Source: Spirosoma montaniterrae (lineage in GTDB: Bacteria > Bacteroidota > Bacteroidia > Cytophagales > Spirosomataceae). From it: DNA of 64,000 nt. The notes beneath the pieces are model-generated. The model was given only the letters and a program-made list of their open reading frames with translations. It made no database searches and was not told the DNA's origin. How positions within the stretch are numbered: position 1 is the first letter of the stretch; the number at the start of each line of letters is the position of its first letter. Below are positions 23,068-32,288 of this stretch, piece by piece. The position numbers and the translations under genes are program-made. The stretch spans positions 2,418,001 to 2,482,000 of the forward strand of contig NZ_CP014263.1 in assembly GCF_001988955.1 (NCBI RefSeq), written 5' to 3'.

Positions 23068-25170
23068 ATGCCCGAACCCGTTAATGAAAAACTCGAACTG
23101 GCCCATCAGTTTGTTCTGCATACCAACCGAAACGTATTTCTGACGGGGAAAGCCGGAACGGGCAAAACCACCTTTCTGCATCAGGTTAAGCAACTGAGTG
23201 CCAAGCGGCTGGCGGTGGTGGCTCCAACGGGCGTAGCGGCTATCAACGCGGGGGGCGTTACCATTCATTCACTGTTTCAGTTGCCGTTTGGGCCGCTTGC
23301 ACCGGGCGTAGTGCAGCGCGAAGGTCGCAAGTTTACCCGCGAAAAAATCAATCTCCTTCGCACCCTCGACCTGCTTGTCATCGACGAAATCAGTATGGTC
23401 CGGGCCGACGTACTCGATGGTATCGATGAGGTGTTGCGCCGGTATCGACCTGGCTCACAGCCATTTGGCGGAGTGCAGTTGCTCCTTATCGGCGATATGC
23501 AGCAGTTGCCGCCCGTAATTCGCGACGAAGAATGGGCCTTGCTGCGCGACCACTACGATACGGGTTATTTTTTTGGCAGCCGGGCGTTGCAGCGGGTTCC
23601 GTATGTGGCTATTGAACTGACGCATATCTACCGGCAATCGGATACGCGCTTTATCGACCTGCTCAACGGCATCCGCGAGAAGACCGTGACGCGGGCGCAG
23701 TTGGAGGAACTTAACGAACGCTACATCCCCGATTTTCAGCCCAGCGACGATGAAGGCTACATCACGCTCTCGACGCACAACACAACAGTGCTGCAAATCA
23801 ACAGTCAGAAGTTGAGCGCATTACGCACGAAGCTGCGAAAATTCAAGGCTACCATCGAAGGTGATTTCCCGGCCCACGCCTACCCTACCGAAGCCGAACT
23901 CGAACTAAAAATTGGGGCGCAGGTGATGTTTATCAAGAACGACATTTCGCGCGACAAACTCTACTACAACGGTAAAATCGGGCGCATCGTTGACATTGAC
24001 GACGACCTGATTACGGTGAAAAGTGGCGACGAACACATTGAGGTTTCGCCCGTTGACTGGACCAATATTCGCTATACAATCAACCCGGCCACGAAAGAAA
24101 TCAAAGGCGAACCCATCGGCACGTTCCGGCAAATACCGCTCAAATTAGCCTGGGCCATTACCATCCATAAAAGTCAGGGCCTGACGTTCGAGCGGGCCAT
24201 CATCGACGCGTCGGCGGCTTTCGCGCACGGGCAGGTGTATGTGGCCCTCAGCCGCTGCAAAACCCTCAACGGCCTGGTGCTGCGAACACCCATTCCGTCG
24301 CACAGCATTAAGACGGAGCAGACGCTCGAAGAATTTCACGAACAGGTGCAGCAGCAAACCCCCACCGAACAACACCTGTACGACGCCAAACGCACCAATC
24401 AGGAAGAGTTGCTGCGCGAACTGGTTTCGTTCGAGCGGGCGTCGTCGCTGCTCTACCGCTGTCGGCGGGTAGCCAACGAACATGCTGCCGCCCTGCCCGA
24501 CGATCTGCTGCCACTCCTCGGCCAACTTACTGATTTACTGCGCGATAAAGCCCGCGACATTACCCAGCGGTTTGAGCAGCAACTGCCCCACTACTTCGCA
24601 CAATCTGCCCTGCCCGAAGCGAACACGGCGTTGCAGGAGCGCATCCGAAAGGCCGCATCCTATTTTCAAACCTTGCTGGCCGATGAGTTGCTGCCGCTGT
24701 TGCGCGGTTGTCCTACCACCTGCGACAACAAGCAGATTCGGGAGAGCCTGCTCGAAGCGATGGACGAATTAGAGAAAGAGTTGTTCAGCAAGTTGCGTAG
24801 TTTCGAGAGCAGCCGAGAGGGGTTTATAGCCCTGTCGTATTTACAGGCCCGCAACCGCGCCGAACTCGATTTTAAACCCGAACGCAAGAAGCTTGAGCCG
24901 CCCGCCAAACAGGCTTCTGCTGGCGGGAAAGACCTGTATTATGAACTAATCCGGTGGCGCAACAACCTCGCTGGCGAGAACGATATGGAAGGCTATCGCG
25001 TATTGCCGCACAAGACAATCAGCGAGTTAGCCAACCAACAACCTGCCAGCATGGCCGAGTTGCTGAAGGTAAAAGGTTTCGGCAAAACCAAAGCCAAACA
25101 GTTTGGCGAAGATGTCTTAGCGATCATTCGGGAACACACCGGGCGCGCAGCGGGTTCTACAGCCAAATAG
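23068..25170 (+). CDS. Pif1-like superfamily 1 helicase with C-terminal HRDC domain
   Basis: 700 residues. Walker A is LTGKAGTGKTTFL (about 24-36), then VVAPTGVAAINAGGVTIHSLFQLPFG (motif Ia of Pif1), LLVIDEISMVRADVLD (motif II), LIGDMQQLPPV (motif III), a UvrD-like C-terminal region AWAITIHKSQGLTFERAIID and GQVYVALSRCKTLNGL (motifs V-VI). A helical linker follows, then an HRDC domain at about 625-690 (LRWRN..., ISELANQQPASMAELLKVKGFGKTKAKQFG), which binds nucleic acid. The role is probably unwinding of G-quadruplex, R-loop or stalled-fork structures. It is followed after 6 bp by the transsulfuration gene. Confidence 0.92.
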   Translation: MPEPVNEKLELAHQFVLHTNRNVFLTGKAGTGKTTFLHQVKQLSAKRLAVVAPTGVAAINAGGVTIHSLFQLPFGPLAPGVVQREGRKFTREKINLLRTLDLLVIDEISMVRADVLDGIDEVLRRYRPGSQPFGGVQLLLIGDMQQLPPVIRDEEWALLRDHYDTGYFFGSRALQRVPYVAIELTHIYRQSDTRFIDLLNGIREKTVTRAQLEELNERYIPDFQPSDDEGYITLSTHNTTVLQINSQKLSALRTKLRKFKATIEGDFPAHAYPTEAELELKIGAQVMFIKNDISRDKLYYNGKIGRIVDIDDDLITVKSGDEHIEVSPVDWTNIRYTINPATKEIKGEPIGTFRQIPLKLAWAITIHKSQGLTFERAIIDASAAFAHGQVYVALSRCKTLNGLVLRTPIPSHSIKTEQTLEEFHEQVQQQTPTEQHLYDAKRTNQEELLRELVSFERASSLLYRCRRVANEHAAALPDDLLPLLGQLTDLLRDKARDITQRFEQQLPHYFAQSALPEANTALQERIRKAASYFQTLLADELLPLLRGCPTTCDNKQIRESLLEAMDELEKELFSKLRSFESSREGFIALSYLQARNRAELDFKPERKKLEPPAKQASAGGKDLYYELIRWRNNLAGENDMEGYRVLPHKTISELANQQPASMAELLKVKGFGKTKAKQFGEDVLAIIREHTGRAAGSTAK

Positions 25171-25176
25171 CTGCCT

Positions 25177-26295
25177 ATGCATTTCGATACGCTCGCTCTC
25201 CGCGCCACGCACCAGCCCGACTCAGTCACCGGGGCTGTTGTGTCGCCGATTCATCTGTCTACAACATTCGCCCGCGACGAGCACCACAACTTGCCGGGGC
25301 CGTACATCTATACCCGCGCCAACAACCCGAACCGAGAAGCGTTGGAACAGGCATTGGCGACGCTCGAAGGCGGGGCTGTGGGCATGGCATTTGCGTCGGG
25401 GCAGGCCGCTACGATGGCCCTTTTTCAGGCGCTGCGGCCCGGCGACCACGTGCTGCTCGGCACCGATGCCTACTACGGCACGCCCGCCCTGCTCGAACAG
25501 GTGTTTCACCCGTGGGGATTAACGTATACCCGCGTCGATATGCGCGATTTGGACGCCGTACAGGCATCGCTGCACGAGAACACGCGTATCGTCTGGTGCG
25601 AAACGCCGGGTAATCCGATGCTGACCATTACCGATTTGCTGACCGTTTCGCGGCTGGCTCACGAAGCCGGTGCTATTACTGTTTGTGATAATACGTGGGC
25701 CACGCCCGTGCTACAACGCCCGCTCGATCTGAACTGCGACGTAGTGCTGCATTCAACGACCAAATACATCAGCGGCCACAGCGACATGCTGGGCGGGGCG
25801 CTGGTTTTCAAACGTGACAATGACTTTACGCAGCGTGTACGCGCCATTCAGAGCTTGTCGGGGGGCGTACCATCGCCGTTCGATTGCTGGCTGGCGAGCC
25901 GGGGCTTGAAAACATTAGGCGTCAGGATGCGGGCGCAAATGGCTACGGCACAGGCGGTTGCGGAGTTTTTAAACGGCCATCCAGCCATTGAGCAGGTACA
26001 TTACCCCGGTCTGAAAACCCACCCCGACTACGCGCTGATTCAGCAGCAGATGAACGAGCCGGGAGCCATGCTGTCGGTGCAGGTAAAGGGCGATGCTGCC
26101 GATGCCATCCGGTTTATTTCTAAACTACACATCTTCACGCGGGCCACGAGTCTGGGCGGAGTCGAAAGCCTGATCGAACACCGGGCGAGCGTAGAAGGGC
26201 CGAACACGAAGACGCCCCAGAACCTGCTCCGGCTCTCGATTGGCCTCGAACACGCCGAAGATTTGATTTCCGATTTGGCGCGGGCGTTGGGCTGA
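25177..26295 (+). CDS. Cys/Met-metabolism PLP enzyme (cystathionine gamma-synthase/lyase type)
   Basis: 372 residues. HFDTLALRATHQPDSVTGAVVSPIHLSTTF, MAFASGQAATMALF and LHSTTKYISGHSDMLGGALV (PLP Lys about 189) identify the transsulfuration family. The C-terminal TSLGGVESLIEHRAS is also conserved. It makes or cleaves cystathionine; synthase and lyase cannot be separated safely by eye. It starts 6 bp after the helicase stop, so the two are cotranscribed, although no functional link is evident. No riboswitch-like leader can exist in so short a gap. Confidence 0.9.
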   Translation: MHFDTLALRATHQPDSVTGAVVSPIHLSTTFARDEHHNLPGPYIYTRANNPNREALEQALATLEGGAVGMAFASGQAATMALFQALRPGDHVLLGTDAYYGTPALLEQVFHPWGLTYTRVDMRDLDAVQASLHENTRIVWCETPGNPMLTITDLLTVSRLAHEAGAITVCDNTWATPVLQRPLDLNCDVVLHSTTKYISGHSDMLGGALVFKRDNDFTQRVRAIQSLSGGVPSPFDCWLASRGLKTLGVRMRAQMATAQAVAEFLNGHPAIEQVHYPGLKTHPDYALIQQQMNEPGAMLSVQVKGDAADAIRFISKLHIFTRATSLGGVESLIEHRASVEGPNTKTPQNLLRLSIGLEHAEDLISDLARALG

Positions 26296-26344
26296 GAAAC
26301 TTTACCCATATACCCTTAGTTACTATGCCATACTGTACTTGTAA

Positions 26345-26944
26345 ATGAATATCCTTCTGATTTCCACCTCGTCGCGCAAAAACAGCAATACATTGCGCTT
26401 TGTCAACTACCTGAACCGGCTGTTTGCCGAAAATGGCACTCACGATATTTCAGTCATCAACTACGAGCAATACGATCTGCCATTTTCGGGACAGGGCTAC
26501 GTGAAGCGCGAAACCCTGACGCCCTTCCAGCACGAACTCGTGAGCGCGTGGGAAGCCGCCGATTTGGTAGTTTTCGCGATGCCCGAATACAACTGGACGG
26601 CCCCACCGCAGGCTACCAACACCATTCACCAGCTCGGCGGTCCGGCTTTTAAGAATCTGTTCGAGAACAAAGTGTTCGCGATGGCCGGCACCTCGAACGG
26701 GCGTGGCGGTCGGCAACCGGCCCTCGACATGACGACGGTGGTGAACAAGATTATCAGCTTCACCAACAGCTACTCCATCATCTCGCCCAAACTTTACGAA
26801 TCGCACGAGACGGATAAAAATTTGGATGAAACCGGGCAGTTTGTAGGTCATGAGGTATACGAACGCACGGCCCGCGCGTTTGTGCAGTACACGCTAAATG
26901 TGGCCCAACGCTGGTTGCAGGGGAGTTTGGAAGAAGCAAAATAA
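26345..26944 (+). CDS. NADPH-dependent FMN reductase family protein
   Basis: 199 residues of flavodoxin fold. LLISTSSRKNSNTLRFVNYL is the FMN phosphate loop, VFAMPEYNWTAPPQATNTIHQLGG the flavin-binding turn, and MAGTSNGRGGRQPALDM the third conserved loop. It probably transfers electrons from NAD(P)H to FMN, quinones or azo compounds; the physiological substrate is unknown. It lies 49 bp after the transsulfuration gene on the same strand and converges with the long PAS kinase, 18 bp between stops. Confidence 0.85.
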   Translation: MNILLISTSSRKNSNTLRFVNYLNRLFAENGTHDISVINYEQYDLPFSGQGYVKRETLTPFQHELVSAWEAADLVVFAMPEYNWTAPPQATNTIHQLGGPAFKNLFENKVFAMAGTSNGRGGRQPALDMTTVVNKIISFTNSYSIISPKLYESHETDKNLDETGQFVGHEVYERTARAFVQYTLNVAQRWLQGSLEEAK

Positions 26945-26962
26945 CACCCGCTTACGGCGATT

Positions 26963-29900
26963 TTACACTGGCAAATAAATGCTGAATGTGGCACCCTGCC
27001 CCAGCTGACTGGTGGCCGTAATGGCCCCACCGTGGTTAGCCACTACTTTTTCGCAGATCGCTAATCCGATACCTGTACCAGCAAATTCGCTTTTGCCGTG
27101 CAGTCGCTGAAATACCTGAAAAATACGGTCGAGGTATTTCGTATCGAAGCCAATACCATTATCGGCTACGTCGATGCGGTAGTAAACAGTAGCCAGGCGA
27201 GTGGGCCTGACCGTAGCAGGTAGTTCGTTGGCCGACACCTGCTCGGCCTCAAGCCGAATAACAGGCGTAACGGGTTGCCCCGATGCGGTAGTACGCCGGA
27301 ATTTGAGCGCGTTGCTGATCAGATTCTGAAACAATTGCCCCAGTTGCGACCTATCGCCCAATATAGTCGGCAACGCGCCAACCTCGACAACGGCTCCGGT
27401 TTCCTGAATAGTTAGTTCCAGATCAGACAAGGTAGTGTTGGCAACCTCCGCCAGCGACACTTCGGTAGCATCTTCCTGTTGCGTTGATATGCGCGAAAAG
27501 GTCAACAAGTCTTTTATAAGTGTCGACATTCGATTGGATGCCGTTTGCATCCGGCTCAGGAAATCAACGCCATCGCCCAGTTGAGCGGCATACTGGCTTT
27601 TAAGCAAATCGCCGAACGACTGAATCTTGCGTAGCGGCTCCTGTAAATCATGGCTGGCAACGTAGGCAAACTGCTGAAGGTTTCGATTCGAGCGTTCCAG
27701 ATCCAGTACCAGCATCTGCAATTGCTGCGTTCGTTCGGCGACCTGTCGTTCCAGTTCCTGCTGAACGCGCCGTTGTTCCGTGACATCCTGGGCCGTGCCG
27801 TTCAGGAAGGCCGGATTTCCGTTAGCGTCGTAAACCAATCGTGCCTGTGCGTGAATAATGCGCATCTGGCCCGTGAGCCGATTTACAACTGGGTGTTCGT
27901 TGTCATAAAAGCCCGATGAGCCGGGTTGCCAGGTAGCTTCCAGCGCACGGGCCACCGATTTGCGATAATCGTCGGGCACCGGATTAAAGGCTTCATCGAG
28001 CGTAGCGGTGTCTGTTGAAAAGCCCAGCCAATCCATAAAACGGGGCGAGTATGAAACCGTGCCCTGCTTAATATTCAGTCGCCACGTAACTAACTCGGCC
28101 AGTTCAACAGCGGCCCGCAAATTGGCTTCGGCTTCTTCAACCTGTTGTTTCGCCATAACCAGATCGGTTATCTCGGCAGCCGTATTCATGACGCCGTAAA
28201 TCTGCCCACTGGCGTCATACATGGGCGTGAAGCTATAGTTGAAATAAAACGGCTGTAGAACCCCATCTACCACTATATCGACCCGCTGGTTTTTGGCATG
28301 AAACGGCACCCCGGTCAGGTAAACGCGGTCTAACTGCTCGTAAATTTGTTGATTTTTCAGTTCGGGCAAGATCTCCGCATAACGTTTGCCTATCACATCA
28401 TTGCCTTTTCCCCATACGTCAATAATCGATTGATTCGCCAGTTGTATGCGCATTTCCCGGCCCACGTAAACGCCGATAGGGAACGGCGCACTCTCAACAA
28501 TACTACGCAGGTTCTGTTCGCTTTTCTCGATGGCCTGCCGGGCCTGAATTTGTGCCGTTACGTTCTCAATGATACCAATGATCGATTTAGTCTCGCCATC
28601 AGCGTCCTGCATCTTGCCGAGACTGCGAAGATAGACAAGTTCATCTTCAGACGACCCAATAACCCGGTACACAAAATCGTGCTGCGTTTCGTCATTACCC
28701 CCTTTAGCCTGATTGATAATTTTCCGCACTAAGTGCCGATCATCGGGGTGCACTTTATCGATAATTACCTCCATCGGGGCCATTGTTGACGGAAGGCCAA
28801 ACCAACGCTGAATGTTTTCAGAATACGTACCCGTATTTGTCGAGACATCGACGGCAAACGTACCCAGGTCGGCAATAGCGAGGGCATTTTGCAGGTACGT
28901 TTTCTGCCGTTCCAGTTCCTGCTGGGTCAGTATCTGCCCCGTAACGTCAACAGCAACGTCTAAAATAGCGTAGATTTCGCCAGTTTCATCGCGTAGGGGT
29001 GAGTACGTAATGTTGTAATAGTTGTGCGTCATTACCCCCTGCTGCACAATCTTCACCATCGAACCAAAACTTTGAAAGGGCTGGCCGGTGGTGTAAACAT
29101 CATCCAGAATCTGAAGAAAGGGCTGATTTTCGGTAAGCAGTTCCGGCATTACCTCGCGTAGAGGTTTACCGGCAATGTCGGGTCCTTTACCAACAATGTC
29201 GATGAAGGTTTTATTCGGCATGTCGATAATCAGGTCACGGCCTACAAACAAACCAATAGCAACGGGCGCGGCTTCTATCAGCGACCGCATTTTGGTCTCG
29301 CTGGCTTCAACCTGCCGCCGTGACCGAACCTGCTGGGTTACGTCGGTACAAACCACCAATACACTTGATACTACTTCTTTGTCATCGGCTTGGGCTGTTC
29401 CCCAATGAGGCTGATAGGTGAAATCAACATATATGGTTTCTAACTGATTATTACGAACAAAATCGACGGGTATTTCTTTGGCGATAAATGGAATACCGGT
29501 GGTAAACACGTTTTGCAGGAGTACGTCAAAACCTTGTCCGCGCAGTTCGGGCAAAGCCTCAAGCAGTGGTTTACCAACCAATTGGTCTGCCGAACGGCCA
29601 ACCAGTTCGCAGTAGAATGGGTTGGTCATCCGAAATGTCAGGTTGTCCTCACTAATGATAGCGATAGCTACCGGCGACTGCTCGAACAACGCCAGTAACT
29701 GTTGCTGGCTCTGTTCGATGCGCTGCCTTGCCAGCACCTGTTCGGTTACGTCAACGGCCATGCTCAGGATGCCGTATACGGCCCCGCTAAGGTCGAAAAT
29801 AGGCTTATACGTAAAGTCGAAATAGTACGTAGCCGATATGCCATTCATACACAGTTCGCCCGGCATTGCTTTGGCTTCATAGACCTCTCCGGAAGCAAAA

Positions 29901-30934
29901 ACAGTGTTTAGCAGGTTCAGATACGACTGAGCAGCCAGTCCGGGGATAGCTTCGATAGCTGGCTTACCGAGAATAGCGGTGCCTTTGCCCAGCATCTGAA
30001 TCATGCGCTCATTTGCCAGTTCAATCACATGATCCGGGCCTGTCAGGAGCATAGTAGCTATCGGTGCCTCCTGAATCAGTGCCCTGAACATGGCATCGCT
30101 GGCTTGTTGCGCTTCTTCGGCCCGTTTGCGTTCGGTAATATCCTGAAGCGTTCCATTGAAGCGAATCACCAACTGGTCAGGGCCAAACTGGGCTTTACCT
30201 TTAGCCCGCACAACCCGCTCTTGCCCGGTAGCCGGGTGAACAATGGTATACTCGGTCTCATACTGCCCACCCGATTCATATTGCAACGCCTGCCAGATAG
30301 CCTCTGTTACGCGTAGCTGATCGTGTTTGGCAATTGCATCAATCGCTAACGACAACGGAATTTCGTCGTCGGGTTGCAGGCCGAACCAGTCTTTCAGACG
30401 AGCATTACCCCTCACGGTGTTCGTTTGCGGATTCAGTTCCCAGACACCCAGTTCGGCTGCGTCGATGGCAAAAGCCAGCTCCATCTCGCTTTCCCGCGCT
30501 TTGCGCTGGGCCATTACGGCGTCTATTTCTTCGGTAACGTCCATGGCAATGCCCGCAAACCGGTATACGTCGCCCGTTGTATTGAAATAGCTACGGCCCG
30601 TGAAACGCACCCAGCGCAACACCCCATCGGCGGCTCCAAGAGTGCGGTAGGTGGCGTCGTAATAGCCGTCCGAGCGCGGATTCATGGCTTGTCGCACGGC
30701 CTCATCAACCCGGCTAACGTCGTCGGGATGAATGTAGCGAATCGCCTGTTCGTAAGGCAATTGATTGTCTTTCACCAGACCGAACAGTTCGCGGCATCGG
30801 TCGTCCCAGTTAATAATTTTTGTTACGGGATCAAGTTCCCAGACGCCTAACTGAGCCGCTTTTAAGGCAAACGAAACGTCTAATCGCTCTGTAAGCGGAC
30901 TGTTGGTTGTAGAGGGCGTAGAATTGCCGTTCAT
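26963..30934 (-). CDS. Soluble multi-PAS sensor histidine kinase
   Basis: 1323 residues with no membrane segment. By internal repetition I count about eight PAS/PAC units (starting near 17, 145, 280, 405, 548, 675, 805 and 930), several with VTEQ/VTGQI-type linkers. A short coiled coil leads into the kinase: H-box YVASHDLQEPLRKIQSFGD (phospho-His), N-box NLISNALKF, G1 DNGIGFD and G2 GTGIGLAI. No receiver domain and no adjacent response regulator are present. The PAS units probably sense cytosolic ligands or redox state. A 42-bp palindrome (30938-30979) ends 4 bp before the start codon and may control expression. Confidence 0.92.
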   Translation of the reverse strand: MNGNSTPSTTNSPLTERLDVSFALKAAQLGVWELDPVTKIINWDDRCRELFGLVKDNQLPYEQAIRYIHPDDVSRVDEAVRQAMNPRSDGYYDATYRTLGAADGVLRWVRFTGRSYFNTTGDVYRFAGIAMDVTEEIDAVMAQRKARESEMELAFAIDAAELGVWELNPQTNTVRGNARLKDWFGLQPDDEIPLSLAIDAIAKHDQLRVTEAIWQALQYESGGQYETEYTIVHPATGQERVVRAKGKAQFGPDQLVIRFNGTLQDITERKRAEEAQQASDAMFRALIQEAPIATMLLTGPDHVIELANERMIQMLGKGTAILGKPAIEAIPGLAAQSYLNLLNTVFASGEVYEAKAMPGELCMNGISATYYFDFTYKPIFDLSGAVYGILSMAVDVTEQVLARQRIEQSQQQLLALFEQSPVAIAIISEDNLTFRMTNPFYCELVGRSADQLVGKPLLEALPELRGQGFDVLLQNVFTTGIPFIAKEIPVDFVRNNQLETIYVDFTYQPHWGTAQADDKEVVSSVLVVCTDVTQQVRSRRQVEASETKMRSLIEAAPVAIGLFVGRDLIIDMPNKTFIDIVGKGPDIAGKPLREVMPELLTENQPFLQILDDVYTTGQPFQSFGSMVKIVQQGVMTHNYYNITYSPLRDETGEIYAILDVAVDVTGQILTQQELERQKTYLQNALAIADLGTFAVDVSTNTGTYSENIQRWFGLPSTMAPMEVIIDKVHPDDRHLVRKIINQAKGGNDETQHDFVYRVIGSSEDELVYLRSLGKMQDADGETKSIIGIIENVTAQIQARQAIEKSEQNLRSIVESAPFPIGVYVGREMRIQLANQSIIDVWGKGNDVIGKRYAEILPELKNQQIYEQLDRVYLTGVPFHAKNQRVDIVVDGVLQPFYFNYSFTPMYDASGQIYGVMNTAAEITDLVMAKQQVEEAEANLRAAVELAELVTWRLNIKQGTVSYSPRFMDWLGFSTDTATLDEAFNPVPDDYRKSVARALEATWQPGSSGFYDNEHPVVNRLTGQMRIIHAQARLVYDANGNPAFLNGTAQDVTEQRRVQQELERQVAERTQQLQMLVLDLERSNRNLQQFAYVASHDLQEPLRKIQSFGDLLKSQYAAQLGDGVDFLSRMQTASNRMSTLIKDLLTFSRISTQQEDATEVSLAEVANTTLSDLELTIQETGAVVEVGALPTILGDRSQLGQLFQNLISNALKFRRTTASGQPVTPVIRLEAEQVSANELPATVRPTRLATVYYRIDVADNGIGFDTKYLDRIFQVFQRLHGKSEFAGTGIGLAICEKVVANHGGAITATSQLGQGATFSIYLPV

Positions 30935-30937
30935 TGG

Positions 30938-30979
30938 GTGCAGTAACGTTGACTTTGCAAGTTAACAATGTTACTGCAC
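30938..30979. promoter_or_regulatory. Long palindrome immediately upstream of the multi-PAS kinase
   Basis: GTGCAGTAAC (30938-30947) is perfectly inverted at 30970-30979, and the inside, GTTGACTT TGC AAGTTAAC, continues the symmetry. The whole 42 bp can fold as one hairpin in the leader or serve as an operator for a dimeric regulator. There is no T-run, so it is unlikely to be a nifS terminator. Confidence 0.5.
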
Positions 30980-31003
30980 ATAATGATTTGCCGCTTAATC
31001 AGC

Positions 31004-32188
31004 TTAGGCCACTGCCACACGCTCCTTTCGGTATAAATTTATAAGCGTGTCGACAGCGTAGTCAATTTCTTCGGGCGTGTTGTATTTCCCGAACGAGAAG
31101 CGCACATAGCCACGTTCAGAGTCTATGCCGGGCAGGGCCGCCAGCACGTGCGAACCGACGTTCGAGCCGCTCGAACAGGCCGAGCCACCCGACGCCGAAA
31201 TTTTGGCAATGTCTAAGTTGAACAGCAGCATATCGCTCATCTCAGATGGCGGCAGGCTCACGTTCAGCACCGTGTACAGACTATTTTCTACATCGGCAGA
31301 GTCGCCATTGAAACGGACTTCAGGTAGTTTCTCGCAGAGTTGGTCAATCATCCGGCGTTTCAGGGATGTAATATGGCGTCGGTGCGCGTCCATGTCGCGG
31401 TAGGCAATTTCGAGTGCTTTGGCTAAGCCTACAATGCCGTACACGTTTTCGGTGCCGCCCCGCATGTTGCGCTCCTGCGAACCGCCATAAATGAACGGGT
31501 GAATTTTGGCCCGCTCTGCATTGACGTACAGAAAACCGACGCCCTTCGGCCCGTGAAATTTATGGCCCGCGCCCACAATGAAATCAACCGGCAGTTGTTG
31601 CAGATCGTGCCGGAAATGGCCCATCGTCTGCACCGTATCGGAGTGAAAAATAGCCTTGTATTCCCGACAGAGTTCGCCCACCCGGACCAAATCGAGCAGG
31701 TTGCCGATTTCATTGTTGCCGTGCATGAGCGAAACCAGGGAGCGGGGCGTTCCGGCGTTCCGGTTAGTCTGTAACAGCGTCTCCAGATGCGCCAGATCGA
31801 TGTGACCTTTCTCGTCAACGTTTACAAGACTCAACTTTACAAGCCCCTGTTTAGCAAGGTGTTCGAGCGTATGCAACACGGCATGGTGTTCGAGGGGCGA
31901 CGTGATGGCGTGGGTCAGGCCGTAGGTTTCGATGCTGCCCCGAATGGCCGTATTATCAGCTTCGGTGCCGCCCGACGTGAAGAAAATTTCGGCGGGTGAG
32001 GTGTTCAGCAACGAGGCAACTGTTTTGCGGGCTTTCTCGATAGCCGTTCTGACTTGCCGCCCGTGGCTATGAATAGACGACGGATTGCCGAACTGCTCGG
32101 TCATGAGGGGTAGCATGGCGTCAAGCACTTCAGGGTCGAGCCGGGTGGTAGCGGCATTATCGAGATAAACAGGAGCAACGACAGACAT
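31004..32188 (-). CDS. Cysteine desulfurase (NifS/IscS type)
   Basis: 394 residues from MSVVAPVYLDNAATTRLDP; the open frame upstream of this overlaps the divergent MscS gene and is not Nif-like. The PLP lysine is in VGAGHKFHGPKGVGF, the aspartate region is VSLMHGNNEIGN, and the catalytic cysteine lies in SASGGSACSSGSNVGS (about 320). The enzyme takes sulfur from cysteine for Fe-S clusters and thiolated tRNA. No isc or suf gene is adjacent. The promoter TACCTTTG lies at 32209-32216. The kinase gene follows 69 bp downstream on the same strand. Confidence 0.95.
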   Translation of the reverse strand: MSVVAPVYLDNAATTRLDPEVLDAMLPLMTEQFGNPSSIHSHGRQVRTAIEKARKTVASLLNTSPAEIFFTSGGTEADNTAIRGSIETYGLTHAITSPLEHHAVLHTLEHLAKQGLVKLSLVNVDEKGHIDLAHLETLLQTNRNAGTPRSLVSLMHGNNEIGNLLDLVRVGELCREYKAIFHSDTVQTMGHFRHDLQQLPVDFIVGAGHKFHGPKGVGFLYVNAERAKIHPFIYGGSQERNMRGGTENVYGIVGLAKALEIAYRDMDAHRRHITSLKRRMIDQLCEKLPEVRFNGDSADVENSLYTVLNVSLPPSEMSDMLLFNLDIAKISASGGSACSSGSNVGSHVLAALPGIDSERGYVRFSFGKYNTPEEIDYAVDTLINLYRKERVAVA

Positions 32189-32208
32189 AGTCAACTGATT
32201 TGTTGGTG

Positions 32209-32216
32209 CAAAGGTA
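32209..32216 (-). promoter_or_regulatory. -7 element of the cysteine desulfurase gene
   Basis: TACCTTTG on the minus strand, exact TAnnTTTG, 20 bp before the ATG at 32188. Confidence 0.6.
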
Positions 32217-32288
32217 CGGTGATTCGCCCTATCCCGGAAACACTCTATTGGCTTATGGCGTTCTGCAAACACCAGTCTATCTGTTACA

